64,000 bases of DNA from Marinihelvus fidelis. Its GTDB lineage: Bacteria > Pseudomonadota > Gammaproteobacteria > Xanthomonadales > SZUA-36. Numbering within the stretch: the first letter of the stretch is position 1; every line of letters begins with the position of its first letter. The notes under the pieces were generated by a model. It searched no databases. It was not told the DNA's origin and saw only the letters and a program-made list of their open reading frames with translations. The stretch covers positions 462,026-526,025 of the forward strand of contig NZ_VYXP01000002.1 in assembly GCF_008725655.1 (NCBI RefSeq), in the 5' to 3' direction. Positions 46,701 to 54,267 of this stretch are shown here, piece after piece. Position numbers and translations under genes: made by a program.

Positions 46701-47326
46701 GCAAATTCCATCTGCTCTTCCAGGGCTTCAGCGCCCTGAATGAGCAAAGGAATCAGTTCGGCCTGGCGGGCGCCGAAGATATCCTGGGCGGCTGCGAGCC
46801 GGAGAGTCGGATCTTCAGTGTTTTTGATCGCGTCGGCGATCTTCAGAAACTGTTGCTCAGGGTTCAGGCCGCGCAGCTCTTCAACATTCAGCCCGATACG
46901 GTCGAAAGCCCGGTTGTAGGTGGTCATGCCGGACTCGGCATCGGCGATGGTCTTGGACATCTTCCGCATGCCCTTGTCGACCGTGTCCAGCGATGTGCCG
47001 GCGAGGCTCGCAGCGTGGTCCATGCCTGACAGGAACTTGGCGGAGACCCCCAACCGCAGGCTCATCTTGTGGGTCTTATCACCCACATCCGCGATCATCT
47101 TCGCCAGCCCACCGATGGCGCCTACTGCTCCCGCCGCGGCGCCTACTATCGCCGTCGCTCCAATAGCGACACCTCGAAGCTGGCGCACGCCGTCACCGAA
47201 CGATTTGTTCGATTTCGCCTGCTCCAGGCGCAACTTCTTCATTTCCGCCTGGGTTAGGCGCATGGCATTCACGGCGCCCTTGGCGTCGCCGGTGATCAGA
47301 ATGCCTGTCTTGAAGTTACGCGCCAT
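43766..47326 (-). CDS. Tail tape measure protein
   Basis: At 1186 residues this is the longest prophage protein and the one that sets tail length. Residues ~25-110 hold MRLTQAEMKKLRLEQAKSNK and a hydrophobic stretch (IGATAIVGAAAGAVGAIGGL). A long helical body follows, then Gly/Ala-rich membrane-like segments near 640-700 (AGAIIGTFIPVIGNLLGGII) that could form the DNA channel in the host membrane. By the usual ~1.5 A per residue, the tail would be about 180 nm. It sits downstream of the frameshifted chaperone pair, as in lambda. Confidence 0.88.
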   Translation of the reverse strand: MARNFKTGILITGDAKGAVNAMRLTQAEMKKLRLEQAKSNKSFGDGVRQLRGVAIGATAIVGAAAGAVGAIGGLAKMIADVGDKTHKMSLRLGVSAKFLSGMDHAASLAGTSLDTVDKGMRKMSKTIADAESGMTTYNRAFDRIGLNVEELRGLNPEQQFLKIADAIKNTEDPTLRLAAAQDIFGARQAELIPLLIQGAEALEEQMEFAERVGAVMSDKLVKASAQYKDELEKLRKVGEGVRNQFGEGLIPELVALMQHFNEGAKASDRWVTAGERVGKVARTIVSAFVVVRETAGFVGEAIVGLGASVLHSLQALAAPFTEFIRTMAAAGAALAKGEFAAAADAFDGMGERIVASAKEHSKAAVDAMGFVGESLKTRVGNVVEEVGDIMTRQAKITQDLGGEAESTAEDMEQLAKAMEKVKSAAQSHLDRLFPLLRIEREYAQAKAELQAAYDGELISAELLSEALRLLKLEYIDATLAAGGLEEITVKTARKAIPELTKKVNTMNTAIERGVERIDDLFADLWKDLIKGSSDAFDKIQDFFEDMLAEMLHAATTRNIVGAITGSFAAGTANASGGGNQAAVQQAFQIPYLNGQAPGAAGGGFSFAGFFGQQNGASWTGFNESAGGTAIGGAIGYYGGSALGNLIDNSNRLDGPDYAGIGAAAGAIIGTFIPVIGNLLGGIIGGVLGGLFGKFFGRDFEGAFGGSGASGADPEDQRFTTPLGEVVSLFGRGGFGHVDESDTFAGGVRQSIEAIDTAVAEFLDNDQLAAVQDALVGWRAEVNNPANAAEEIIGSRVDAIVGVFDEQVQRFVNQAGSIEERIERLNVGLTIERLFEALGDSLAGRSYTELAAVIEGMRQNGEDWGQVMDRFAQDFERVTAATASLEAFAGSDPLSDYAQIIADNNRTLFQSANALGDAIRDMAADFDGSAESVMALGDLTLARYHAEMQLLGQIDDVAAQVAGTFTGLNDQFDRILLGDDGFYEKLRSQANDLKDSLATMTDPAEISATVQEIQRLTGQAWGLLSAEQQAALVGEFAAFTGGVTDIAGSRLSTVRDSVVAEADELRSLIGAMTEDIVDPLALVASMHEGAAEALLNAATALEQAVSPDPVTGDPINTQPGGPGTGDDNIRPHSDPAQVAADVATASAMAMSDAVDRMGDKVAAAVANAVRGIQFNVRVNQQPDLVND

Positions 47327-47654
47327 CTTTCCTCGCCTGCTTCGCCCACTCGTTCAGGGCGCCTACTTCGATCTGCTGCACGTCGCGGAACAGCTCCCCG
47401 CGGCGCCTGGCGCTATGGACTCGCTCGCTGTCCATCACCAGGCCAATCGAGCTGTACTCCAGCCCACAAGCTCGGCCGTCCGGGCGCAGCCGCCATTGAG
47501 TCGATACACGGCAGAACAGCACCCAGGCCGGCCAGTTCTCAGGCCAGACCTCGAATCGCTCGCAAGGATCTGGCGCTTGGGGCTCCGGCTCAGCCTGGTC
47601 CATGATGAAATGCTGGTCGTCATCGTCATCCGGAGCCCCGTTGTCATTCATCAA
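47316..47654 (-). CDS. Tail assembly chaperone extension (gpT-like, DUF1799-type)
   Basis: A 112-residue frame with the DUF1799-like core WPENWPAWVLFCRVSTQWRL and GLEYSSIGLVM. It has only a TTG/ATG start with no good ribosome-binding site, but its frame is open back to the A-run at 47688-47694 at the end of the preceding gene. It is best read as the T part of a G-T fusion made by -1 frameshifting, as in lambda gpG/gpGT. The fusion would help load the tape measure protein. It overlaps the tape measure start by 11 bases. Confidence 0.75.
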   Translation of the reverse strand: MMNDNGAPDDDDDQHFIMDQAEPEPQAPDPCERFEVWPENWPAWVLFCRVSTQWRLRPDGRACGLEYSSIGLVMDSERVHSARRRGELFRDVQQIEVGALNEWAKQARKDGA

Positions 47655-47683
47655 AGGGCCGGCCCAGACCTGGCCGGCCTCAA

Positions 47684-48043
47684 TCAGTTTTTTTGCCGCA
47701 GAGCCTCCCGGCCATACAGCAGCTCAAGGAATCCGTTCACGATGGCGGCCTGGTAGGGGCCGATAGTCAGCAGCTCGTCCAGGTTCTCCGTGCTGAACTC
47801 AACTGGCTGTTCGTCGGCGTCGAGCAGCCGATCCCAGCCGACCAGGTACTCGCGAATGATTTCGTCGTCAGTGAGCTTTCCGGCGGCAGCGTCTTTCGTG
47901 ATCTGTTGCGCTGTGGGGCGGTCGGGGACCTTGAACTTGCAGTGGAACGGCACGCTCATCGTCTTCCCCAGGTCCTGGGGGAGCTTTGCCGTCACTTTCA
48001 CGCTGACTGTGTCGCGTGCACCTTTGAAATGGATGTTTCCCAT
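47684..48043 (-). CDS. Tail assembly chaperone (gpG-like)
   Basis: A 119-residue protein, MGNIHFKGARDTVSVKVTAK onwards, with TAQQITKDAAAGKLTDDEII and a C-terminal helix GFLELLYGREALRQKN. Position between the major tail protein and the tape measure matches lambda gpG. The final codons read CAA AAA AAC TGA, a slippery heptamer (A AAA AAC) directly before the stop, which allows a -1 shift into the following frame. It should be translated alone most of the time. Confidence 0.8.
   Translation of the reverse strand: MGNIHFKGARDTVSVKVTAKLPQDLGKTMSVPFHCKFKVPDRPTAQQITKDAAAGKLTDDEIIREYLVGWDRLLDADEQPVEFSTENLDELLTIGPYQAAIVNGFLELLYGREALRQKN
47687..47695 (-). promoter_or_regulatory. -1 ribosomal frameshift site (C-A7-C)
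   Basis: On the minus strand this is C followed by seven A and C, read in frame 0 as CAA AAA AAC with TGA immediately after. The canonical X XXY YYZ heptamer is A AAA AAC. After a -1 shift the reading continues CTG ATT GAG GCC without a stop straight into the gpT-like frame. Confidence 0.75.
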
Positions 48044-48111
48044 GAACGTTTTCCTGTGGGGGCCAATGTCTCGACCAAGGTACGTTCACGGGCGGTGGTG
48101 CTGGTATTGCG

Positions 48112-48153
48112 AGAAAAGGAAACCCCGCCTAACGGCCCCAGCCAGGCGGGGTT
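48112..48153 (-). terminator. Intrinsic terminator after the major tail gene
   Basis: AACCCCGCCT and AGGCGGGGTT (48121-48130 and 48144-48153) form a 10-bp perfect stem around a 13-base loop. On the minus strand it is followed by TCCTTTTC (48119-48112). It would cut transcription between the highly needed tail tube gene and the chaperones. Confidence 0.75.
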
Positions 48154-48197
48154 TCGGTGCCGGCGCTGCAGACGCCGAACGAAGAGCTGGCCGTCGG

Positions 48198-49145
48198 TTA
48201 CCGAACGGTCAGCTTGACCTCGTCGTCGCCGGTGTCGCTGGGCAGCGCGTTGTACGGTCCGGTGCCCAGGGCCACGCCGTCGGAGTCAGACACGTTCAGG
48301 TCGGTGAACTGGCCCAGCGGCACATCGAGCTCGATGATGTTGCCGGTGGCCGTACCGTGCACCAGGTTGAACGGGCCCTTGTTGACGCCCGAGTGGCTCT
48401 CGATCAGGTCCGAGTAAACGTCCTTCGAGCCCACCTCGGGCACCTCGAACGCGATCTCGCCGGACGGCGCCCGATCCACGATCAAACGCTCATCGAAGTT
48501 GATGATGTTGCGGTTGACCACCTCGTTGTTCATGTTCAGCGACAGCGATTCCGCGCGCGGGCTGTAGCTGTCCAGGTCCAGCGTGGTGTTCGCCTGGTTC
48601 ACCGGCAGCGGCGTCATGAAGGCACTGGTGTCGATGGTGTAGGCGCCGGCCGCCGTCGGAGTGGCGTAGGTGCCCCAGAACGTGAACCGCATGTACGGGA
48701 AGCCGCGGCGGGGGAACATGAACTCGACGTTGCCTCGGCAACCGGTCAGGATGTGCAGATTCCCGTCCATGATGTAGTACAGCGTCACCGACTCGAAGCT
48801 GGCCGAGACCGGGTCGTACTGGGTGTCAGTGGTGGCCGTGATGCTCTCGGCGAAACCACAGGCGCGCAGCAGCGGGCCGTAGGCCGGAGCCGTGCCGGCG
48901 GTGACCGCCGCGGATCCGGCGCCGGCCAGTTCCACTTCGAAACTGACCTGCACCTGCGGCTCGACGTTGATGCTCTCGTCGTGGCCCAGGGTTTCGCGGT
49001 CCAGGTTACGCTGGACCTTCTCACCGCCGTAGACCTCGGGAATATCGAGGTTCCGGGTCAGGATGGCGTTCGAGCCATCGGGCGTGGGATCGGTGCCGTA
49101 GACCGACTCGATCTTCGCAAGGATTCGCTTTTTGCGGAACAGCAT
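48198..49145 (-). CDS. Major tail (tube) protein
   Basis: A 315-residue protein, MLFRKKRILAKIESVYGTDP at the start, typical of siphovirus tube proteins. The middle has GRNGNVEFMFPRRGFPYMRF-like beta sequence (here GCRGNVEFMFPRRGFPYMRF) and the C-terminal region ends with a Glu/Asp-rich, phosphate-independent beta tail. Position before the chaperones matches lambda gpV. The terminator just downstream fits the need for high expression of this gene relative to those that follow. Confidence 0.8.
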   Translation of the reverse strand: MLFRKKRILAKIESVYGTDPTPDGSNAILTRNLDIPEVYGGEKVQRNLDRETLGHDESINVEPQVQVSFEVELAGAGSAAVTAGTAPAYGPLLRACGFAESITATTDTQYDPVSASFESVTLYYIMDGNLHILTGCRGNVEFMFPRRGFPYMRFTFWGTYATPTAAGAYTIDTSAFMTPLPVNQANTTLDLDSYSPRAESLSLNMNNEVVNRNIINFDERLIVDRAPSGEIAFEVPEVGSKDVYSDLIESHSGVNKGPFNLVHGTATGNIIELDVPLGQFTDLNVSDSDGVALGTGPYNALPSDTGDDEVKLTVR

Positions 49146-49148
49146 GGC

Positions 49149-49301
49149 TTAGCCCTCCTTCGATTTCGTGGACTTGGCTGCTGCCTTGCCCGCAGTCTTG
49201 CCCTTGCCGGCCGCCTTGCCCTTCGGCGGCGCAGACTGGGTCCGCTCTTTCAGGACGCGCTTGCCGTCCTCGATGATGTAACTGCCGCCTTCGCGTGCCA
49301 T
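49149..49301 (-). CDS. Small basic phage protein
   Basis: A 50-residue protein starting MAREGGSYIIEDGKRVLKER and ending in a Lys/Ala/Gly-rich tail. The ATG at 49301 has an excellent AAGGAGA site; a longer version from 49346 would overlap the tail terminator gene with no such site. It lies between the terminator and tube genes. Its function is unknown; the basic tail resembles that of the protein at 50565. Confidence 0.6.
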   Translation of the reverse strand: MAREGGSYIIEDGKRVLKERTQSAPPKGKAAGKGKTAGKAAAKSTKSKEG

Positions 49302-49303
49302 TT

Positions 49304-49693
49304 TCAGATCTCCTTCCAACTTCGGAATGAATATGTTTCTCGCCACCAGGCGATACCGCCCTCGATCTCGACGACGGCCGCCGATTCGTGCTCGACCAGG
49401 TCATCACCGGCGGCGGGCTCCCATCCGCACAGTGCTGTTTCCAGCTCCGCCCGGCGGGCTTCCAGGTCGTCTGCATCGCAGACGATCAGGACGCCGATGG
49501 AGATCGTCTGTTCCTGGCGGAACCCGGTGTCGAGCCCGTTCTCGTCCGAATCAACTCCGGCCAGGTATACCAGGGCCGCCGGAAGCTGTGCTTTGAAGTC
49601 CGAGATCGGCTTCGTCGTCCATGCCTTTCGGACGGTAGCAAAGGCCAGAGCCTCGCTGGTAATGCGGCTGACGAATGCGTTTACGTGGCTCAT
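49304..49693 (-). CDS. Tail terminator protein (gpU-like position)
   Basis: A 129-residue protein (MSHVNAFVSRITSEALAFAT) with a central strand FRQEQTISIGVLIVCDADDL and a helix EARRAELETALCG, the alpha/beta pattern of siphovirus tail terminators that cap the tube and join it to the head. The order Z-like, this gene, tube protein matches lambda Z-U-V. The assignment is by synteny and general fold pattern. Confidence 0.65.
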   Translation of the reverse strand: MSHVNAFVSRITSEALAFATVRKAWTTKPISDFKAQLPAALVYLAGVDSDENGLDTGFRQEQTISIGVLIVCDADDLEARRAELETALCGWEPAAGDDLVEHESAAVVEIEGGIAWWRETYSFRSWKEI

Positions 49694-50265
49694 AGGCGTC
49701 GAATTGCTCGGTCGATGGTGATCTTCATGGCGCGGTCAAACTCGATGGGTGTCTCGCGCCGCACGCGGGCCAGAACATCGTCCATGACCTCGGCGCGGCG
49801 GAGCATTTCCGGCACCGACATCGAGTACCGGCGGCGAATGGGGAGCCTGGCGCTGGTCTTCCTGGTGAACACCTTTAGGCCGTGAATGTCAGCGCCGAAA
49901 CCACCCTTGAACACGAACCGGGGGCGGTCCTTGCGGATCTGCACGGAGACGCCCCGGCGCGGGCCTTTTTTCGACCGCACCTTGACCTGGCGCGCGCCGA
50001 ACTTGTCCAGGCCGAGGCGTTTGCCGGTGTACTCAAGCATGTAGGCGACCGTGGCGCCGCCGTGACGGATCCGGCGGGGGCGTACTGCGCGCCCCATGTC
50101 CCGGGCCTTGATGTTGTACACCTGCCGGACTTCCTTCGACGCCGTCGTGCGCGCCTTCATGGCCACGCGCTGCAGCGCCATGGCCAGGGCCTTCTCAACG
50201 ATCTCGCCGCCCAGCTGGCGGCGGATCTTCTCGTAGTTCTCGATCTCGAAACGAAGGGTCGCCAT
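49690..50265 (-). CDS. Minor tail / tail completion protein (gpZ-like)
   Basis: A 191-residue basic protein of the prophage minor tail Z type. It starts MATLRFEIENYEKIRRQLGG and contains ALAMALQRVAMKARTTASKE, GKRLGLDKFGARQVKVRSKK and VRRETPIEFDRAMKITIDRA. ATG 50265 follows the stop of the preceding gene by two bases, so translation is coupled. Lambda gpZ is needed for a functional head-tail joint. Confidence 0.72.
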   Translation of the reverse strand: MATLRFEIENYEKIRRQLGGEIVEKALAMALQRVAMKARTTASKEVRQVYNIKARDMGRAVRPRRIRHGGATVAYMLEYTGKRLGLDKFGARQVKVRSKKGPRRGVSVQIRKDRPRFVFKGGFGADIHGLKVFTRKTSARLPIRRRYSMSVPEMLRRAEVMDDVLARVRRETPIEFDRAMKITIDRAIRRL

Positions 50266-50267
50266 GA

Positions 50268-50549
50268 CTACACCGTGACCGGGTGGCACAGGATCGACAT
50301 GATGTAGCCATCATTGGCGATCTCTTCGGCCAGGCGGAAGTTCTCCGAGCCGACCGTGAGCAGTTGGCCCTCGGTCCAGCTGGTGACCACGTTGGTCTTG
50401 AAGTCGGCCGTGGTGACTCGACCAGAAATGTCGCCGTTAACGTCCTGGAGCTCGACATCGCGGTCGAGCACCACGGTGACCGGGGAGCCCGCCAGGGTGG
50501 CGTCAACAGCGCAGGCGTCGAACGCCGCGTAGCTGGTGGCGGCCTCCAT
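50268..50549 (-). CDS. Head-tail joining-like protein (gpFII position)
   Basis: A 93-residue beta-rich protein (VVLDRDVELQDVNGDISGRV, SENFRLAEEIANDGYIMSIL). Small proteins of this type at this point in lambda-like maps (between capsid genes and Z) connect head and tail. The name rests on position and size only. Confidence 0.55.
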   Translation of the reverse strand: MEAATSYAAFDACAVDATLAGSPVTVVLDRDVELQDVNGDISGRVTTADFKTNVVTSWTEGQLLTVGSENFRLAEEIANDGYIMSILCHPVTV

Positions 50550-50564
50550 GGCGGCGGCCTGGCG

Positions 50565-50834
50565 TTACTTGCTCGCCTTGGCGTCTGTCTTGGCTTTCTC
50601 GTCAGACGTTTTGGCGGTGGCTTTGGCGTCCTTCGCTTCAGCCTTCGCAGCGGCGGCAATCTCAGCCTTAGCGGCCTTCGACGCGTCCGAGCCCTCAGGG
50701 GCGAGTGCGCCAGTAGCTACAAGGTAGCGGGCGTCCTTGTCCTTCTTCGGGTCGACTGCAACGTCGGTGCCTTTGGCGTGCGGCTTGCGATCAAACACGC
50801 AGCCCTTGGTGAAGGTGTATTTCGACTTCGACAT
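50565..50834 (-). CDS. Small Lys/Ala-rich phage protein (gpFI position)
   Basis: An 89-residue protein. Residues 1-45 are an ordered domain (KYTFTKGCVFDRKPHAKGTD, KDKDARYLVATGALAPEG), and residues 46-89 are a Lys/Ala-rich charged tail. It is encoded right after the capsid gene, where lambda has FI. The function is unknown. Confidence 0.55.
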   Translation of the reverse strand: MSKSKYTFTKGCVFDRKPHAKGTDVAVDPKKDKDARYLVATGALAPEGSDASKAAKAEIAAAAKAEAKDAKATAKTSDEKAKTDAKASK

Positions 50835-50861
50835 GGTTGGGGTCCTCTACTGGTGGTGGAT

Positions 50862-50883
50862 CCCCGGGCCTTGCGGCCCGGGG
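50862..50883. terminator. 9-bp hairpin downstream of the capsid gene
   Basis: CCCCGGGCC and GGCCCGGGG pair perfectly around a 4-base loop, 11 bases after the capsid stop on the minus strand. There is no T-run, so it may be an RNA-stabilising 3' end or a partial terminator that favours capsid mRNA. Confidence 0.45.
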
Positions 50884-50894
50884 CGCCTTCCCGC

Positions 50895-52751
50895 TTACGG
50901 GGTGTTGTTGATGGCGAAGGACTCGGGGTGACGGACACCGATGTCGATGTCCTGGAACACCCGGAGCACCAGGCCGCCGGCGGCCACCTTGGTGGCGGTA
51001 TCGACCATCACGTCCAGCACGCCCCACATGCCCATCAGGACCTGCGAGTAGTCACCGAAGATGATCCGGTTCGCGCTCAGCTGCGTGGAGCGGTGGATGT
51101 CGTAACCGAGCTTGTCGGCCACCAGGACACCGGAGCCCGCGTCCACCTTGGTGGTGCGCAGCGTGCCGTACATCGCCGGGGTGGTGATGTAGGACAGGTC
51201 GCCCATCAGCGCGTCGTCCGCGTCGAGTGCGGTTTCGAAGCCAACCATCTCGATGAAGGTCGGCGCCGCTGCGGAGGCGATGGTCGCGGTGTTAACGCCG
51301 GACTGGCCGACGATGCCCAGCGGCTGGTCGTTACCGGAACCAGTGCCTTCCAGGCCAGCCTTGTCGATGGCCAGGGCGGCGCCCTTGGACAGGTCTGACA
51401 TGACCAGCGCCTCGATGCCCGGGGTACCCTGCTTGATCATCTTGCGGGTGATCGGCACAGCGCCTGCCACCGTCTTCGGCGACAAGCTCAACAGGTCGAA
51501 GGCTGAATCGCTATCGGTGCCGTCGTCATCTTCGCCAAGCCAGTAAAAGGTCGCCCCTTCCGTCCGGCGCGGGATGTCGACATCGCCGACCAGGCCCGGC
51601 AGCGTGGTGATGCCGCGGCTGACCAGGACGCTGCGAGCGTACAGCTGCTCGATGAACGAGCCGGCCAGCAGGTTGTCGGCGACCAGGTTGCCACCGTCAC
51701 CGGCCACTGCGACCTGCTGCTTACGCACCTGGATGTCGTGCGGGACGAAGAAGCCGCGGGCGTCGCCGCCCACCTGCTTGGCGACCGCTTCAGACGCGGC
51801 CCGCTCCAGACCGGCGTTCTTCCAGTTTCCGGAGATCGATGCCTGAATGGCGCGGACGATGGAGTACTGGCGAGTTTCCTTCTCGTCCATGTCCAGACTG
51901 GTGGCGGGTGCCTTGTTGGCGTCACGCTCGATCTTGCCCAGAACCTTGTCCCGGAAGTCGCCAACGCTGGCGCCATCCTGGACGGCGCGCTCGGCGTCAT
52001 CGTTCATGTCGTACTTGTGACCCAGACGCATGATGGTCTGGACGCGAGCACGCTCCTGGGTGGCCGCCTGGTTCTCGGCGGCGGTGATGTCCACCGGGTC
52101 GTTGTTACCGGCGGCGTCTTTTCGCTTCTCAGGCATAGCCTTGTCCTCTTCAGTTGAGTCTGATTCGACGCCCGGGCCCACCAGGGACCGGAACGCCTGT
52201 TTCTGTTCAGCTTCGCCGCCGAACCGTTCTTCGAATTCCCGCCCCACGCCGACCGTCGGGTCAGCGGGCACGGAAACCGTCGAAATCTCGAAGGGCTCCC
52301 AGCGCAAAATGCGATAGGTTTCGCCTTCATCGTCGTCGTGCTTTTCCAGGACCATCTCGCGGATCCGGTAGCCGACCGACACCAGGGTGCGGATCCCGTC
52401 CGCCATGTCCTGGAAAATCTCCTGGCCTCGATCCGACCGGCTGAATCGGATGACTGCGATGCCACGCTTGTTCTCGACGCGGGCCTCCTCGATCACACCC
52501 ACCTGGTCGTCCCAGCGGTGGTTCACCAGGAATGAACCGCCGTTATTCAGGCGATCCAGGTCAACGGCGCCGTCCGAGTGGTCCAGGATCTCCACGCCGT
52601 ACCACCGCTCGACCTCGTACTCGCTGGAGAACGACAGCTCAATGCGGTCGTATTCGTCGCCCTCGGCGCGCTCCAGCACGCGGATCTGCGCGTTGTCCAG
52701 AACGCGGCAGTGATTCAGGCCGTGGTTTCCGTCTCGTTTGCCCTGTGGCAT
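50895..52751 (-). CDS. HK97-type prohead protease fused to major capsid protein
   Basis: A 618-residue protein that joins two normally separate genes. Residues ~20-185 form an S78 (HK97) prohead protease: H78 in FLVNHRWDDQVGVIE and S125 in GIRTLVSVGYRIREM fit the catalytic His and Ser. Residues ~206-618 are an HK97-fold capsid with a helical scaffold-like delta region (~206-310) and shell (DGGNLVADNLLAGSFIEQLY, DLSYITTPAMYGTLRTTK, RVFQDIDIGVRHPESFAIN). An internal ATG at 52136 (M206) has its own GAGGA site, so capsid alone may also be made. The start at 52751 follows the portal stop closely. Confidence 0.88.
   Translation of the reverse strand: MPQGKRDGNHGLNHCRVLDNAQIRVLERAEGDEYDRIELSFSSEYEVERWYGVEILDHSDGAVDLDRLNNGGSFLVNHRWDDQVGVIEEARVENKRGIAVIRFSRSDRGQEIFQDMADGIRTLVSVGYRIREMVLEKHDDDEGETYRILRWEPFEISTVSVPADPTVGVGREFEERFGGEAEQKQAFRSLVGPGVESDSTEEDKAMPEKRKDAAGNNDPVDITAAENQAATQERARVQTIMRLGHKYDMNDDAERAVQDGASVGDFRDKVLGKIERDANKAPATSLDMDEKETRQYSIVRAIQASISGNWKNAGLERAASEAVAKQVGGDARGFFVPHDIQVRKQQVAVAGDGGNLVADNLLAGSFIEQLYARSVLVSRGITTLPGLVGDVDIPRRTEGATFYWLGEDDDGTDSDSAFDLLSLSPKTVAGAVPITRKMIKQGTPGIEALVMSDLSKGAALAIDKAGLEGTGSGNDQPLGIVGQSGVNTATIASAAAPTFIEMVGFETALDADDALMGDLSYITTPAMYGTLRTTKVDAGSGVLVADKLGYDIHRSTQLSANRIIFGDYSQVLMGMWGVLDVMVDTATKVAAGGLVLRVFQDIDIGVRHPESFAINNTP
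52134..52149 (-). promoter_or_regulatory. Internal ribosome-binding site and start for free capsid protein
   Basis: On the minus strand the sequence reads AAGAGGACAAGGCTATG: a GAGGA core, a 7-base spacer and an in-frame ATG at 52136. It would give a 413-residue product starting MPEKRKDAAGNNDPVD, exactly at the boundary between protease and capsid domains. Confidence 0.6.
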
Positions 52752-52755
52752 CCGT

Positions 52756-54267
52756 TTATTCCTCGTCGTTGGGCGCCGGTTCGGGCGCCGATTCCGTGGA
52801 CTGAACTGGTTGTAGCACGATGCCCAGGGACTCAAGTATTGCGTTCTCGTCGTGGATCTCTTGCCACACGTCGTCGGGGTCCCGGCCCATGTCGCGGATG
52901 ATCTCGCTGCGGGATTTCAGGCCGTTGGCCAGGGCCTTCTCCTGGGCGGCCATCTCCTTCTGCGGATCCACCCAGGCCCAGCGCCGTGGCTGCCAGCCGT
53001 GCGCCAGGTAATCAGTCAGAGGGCCAGCCGGCTGCGCTCCGGCGATAGTCAGGTAACCCATGTCGATGGACAGCTCGACCCACTGGCGGAAGATCGGCTC
53101 GTGGAATGACTCGATGAGCCACTCCTGCAGCAGTTTCCAGCTTTCCTGCTCGACCAGGGCGGCCGCGCGCAGCGCGCTGTAGTTGGCATCGGAGTAGTCG
53201 CCGGAGATCTCGGCGTAACCGGCGCCCCAGGCGGCGGCCAGTCCGCGGACGTTGGCCTTCACGAACCCCTCGAACGCGCTGTTCGGGCGGCTGGTGTCCG
53301 GGGGCTTCACGTCGACGCCATAGGGCAGGCGCCGGTATGTGCCCGGATCCGAGATGATCTCGTCCAGGCCGTCGTCGGTATCGTCGGCGTCCGGGTCGTC
53401 ACCTTCGTAGGTGTCGCCCGACGCCGCCTCGGTGATCCAGCCCATCTGGCTGGCAGCGATCCGCGCGGCGATCAGCTCGGCCTCGTGGTAGCCGTGCAGC
53501 ATTCCCAGCGCCAGCAGACCCGGCGCCACCCACGGCACGCCTCGATTCTGGATGGCGAACTCGGGCAGGTAGACGTGGATCATCGACTTGGCCGGCACAA
53601 ACTTCAGGTCGGCCGTGCCATTGCCGTAGGCGGCCGCGTAGCCGTGGCGGGACTTCTTCGGATCCGCCAGGCTCATCCAGTAGCCGCGCACGCGGCCGTT
53701 GTCGTAGAACTCGATGCCCTGGCGGATGTAACGCCCGTTGCCCAGGTCCTCGGAGTAGCTGACCGGGATGGTTTCCGGATCCACGGTGGTGAGGCGCACC
53801 GGGTGGCCACGGTCACCGTCGATAATGGCGAAGAACTCACCGTCGGTGCAGCACGAGGTGATCACGTCCACCTGGAACTGCCGCCAACTGCGGCGCTCGG
53901 CCTTATCGACCGGACCACCCTTGCGGCCCCAGTCTTTCCAGCCGGCCTCGATGGCCTGGCGTGCCAACCGGTCTGGCTTCAGGCCACCGCGGTCGGTCAC
54001 CCGGGATTGCAGGATCACGCCCCGGTGCCCGACGATGTTGGTGTGGCAGGCGCGGACGTATGCCTTGATGTGGCCGTTGTTGCGGTGCTTCTCGCGGGCG
54101 CGGGCTCGCAGCGCGGACAGGCCGGCATCAATGGCCACGTCGTTAGGGATCGGCGCGGTTACCCAGTCCATGGTGAACCGGCCGGCCATGGCCGCATCAT
54201 AGAACCGTTTGGCCGAGCTCTTCCGAGGGTTACGCTTGGCGGTGCGCTTCTGCCAGGGCCACTTCAT
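52756..54267 (-). CDS. Phage portal protein (lambda gpB family)
   Basis: A 503-residue portal subunit; a dodecamer forms the DNA channel at one capsid vertex. It has family sequences such as HIKAYVRACHTNIVGHRGVI, AERRSWRQFQVDVITSCCTD, SMIHVYLPEFAIQNRGVPWV and RGLAAAWGAGYAEISGDYSD. Length is normal. It lies between the gpW-position gene (4-base overlap) and the protease-capsid fusion. Combination of a lambda-type portal with an HK97-type capsid shows module exchange. Confidence 0.92.
   Translation of the reverse strand: MKWPWQKRTAKRNPRKSSAKRFYDAAMAGRFTMDWVTAPIPNDVAIDAGLSALRARAREKHRNNGHIKAYVRACHTNIVGHRGVILQSRVTDRGGLKPDRLARQAIEAGWKDWGRKGGPVDKAERRSWRQFQVDVITSCCTDGEFFAIIDGDRGHPVRLTTVDPETIPVSYSEDLGNGRYIRQGIEFYDNGRVRGYWMSLADPKKSRHGYAAAYGNGTADLKFVPAKSMIHVYLPEFAIQNRGVPWVAPGLLALGMLHGYHEAELIAARIAASQMGWITEAASGDTYEGDDPDADDTDDGLDEIISDPGTYRRLPYGVDVKPPDTSRPNSAFEGFVKANVRGLAAAWGAGYAEISGDYSDANYSALRAAALVEQESWKLLQEWLIESFHEPIFRQWVELSIDMGYLTIAGAQPAGPLTDYLAHGWQPRRWAWVDPQKEMAAQEKALANGLKSRSEIIRDMGRDPDDVWQEIHDENAILESLGIVLQPVQSTESAPEPAPNDEE

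Noticed and set aside
47790-49721. 643-codon plus-strand frame
   Set aside because: It lies antisense to the tube, chaperone and terminator genes, which have clear start signals and tail synteny. The long frame follows from high G+C codon bias.
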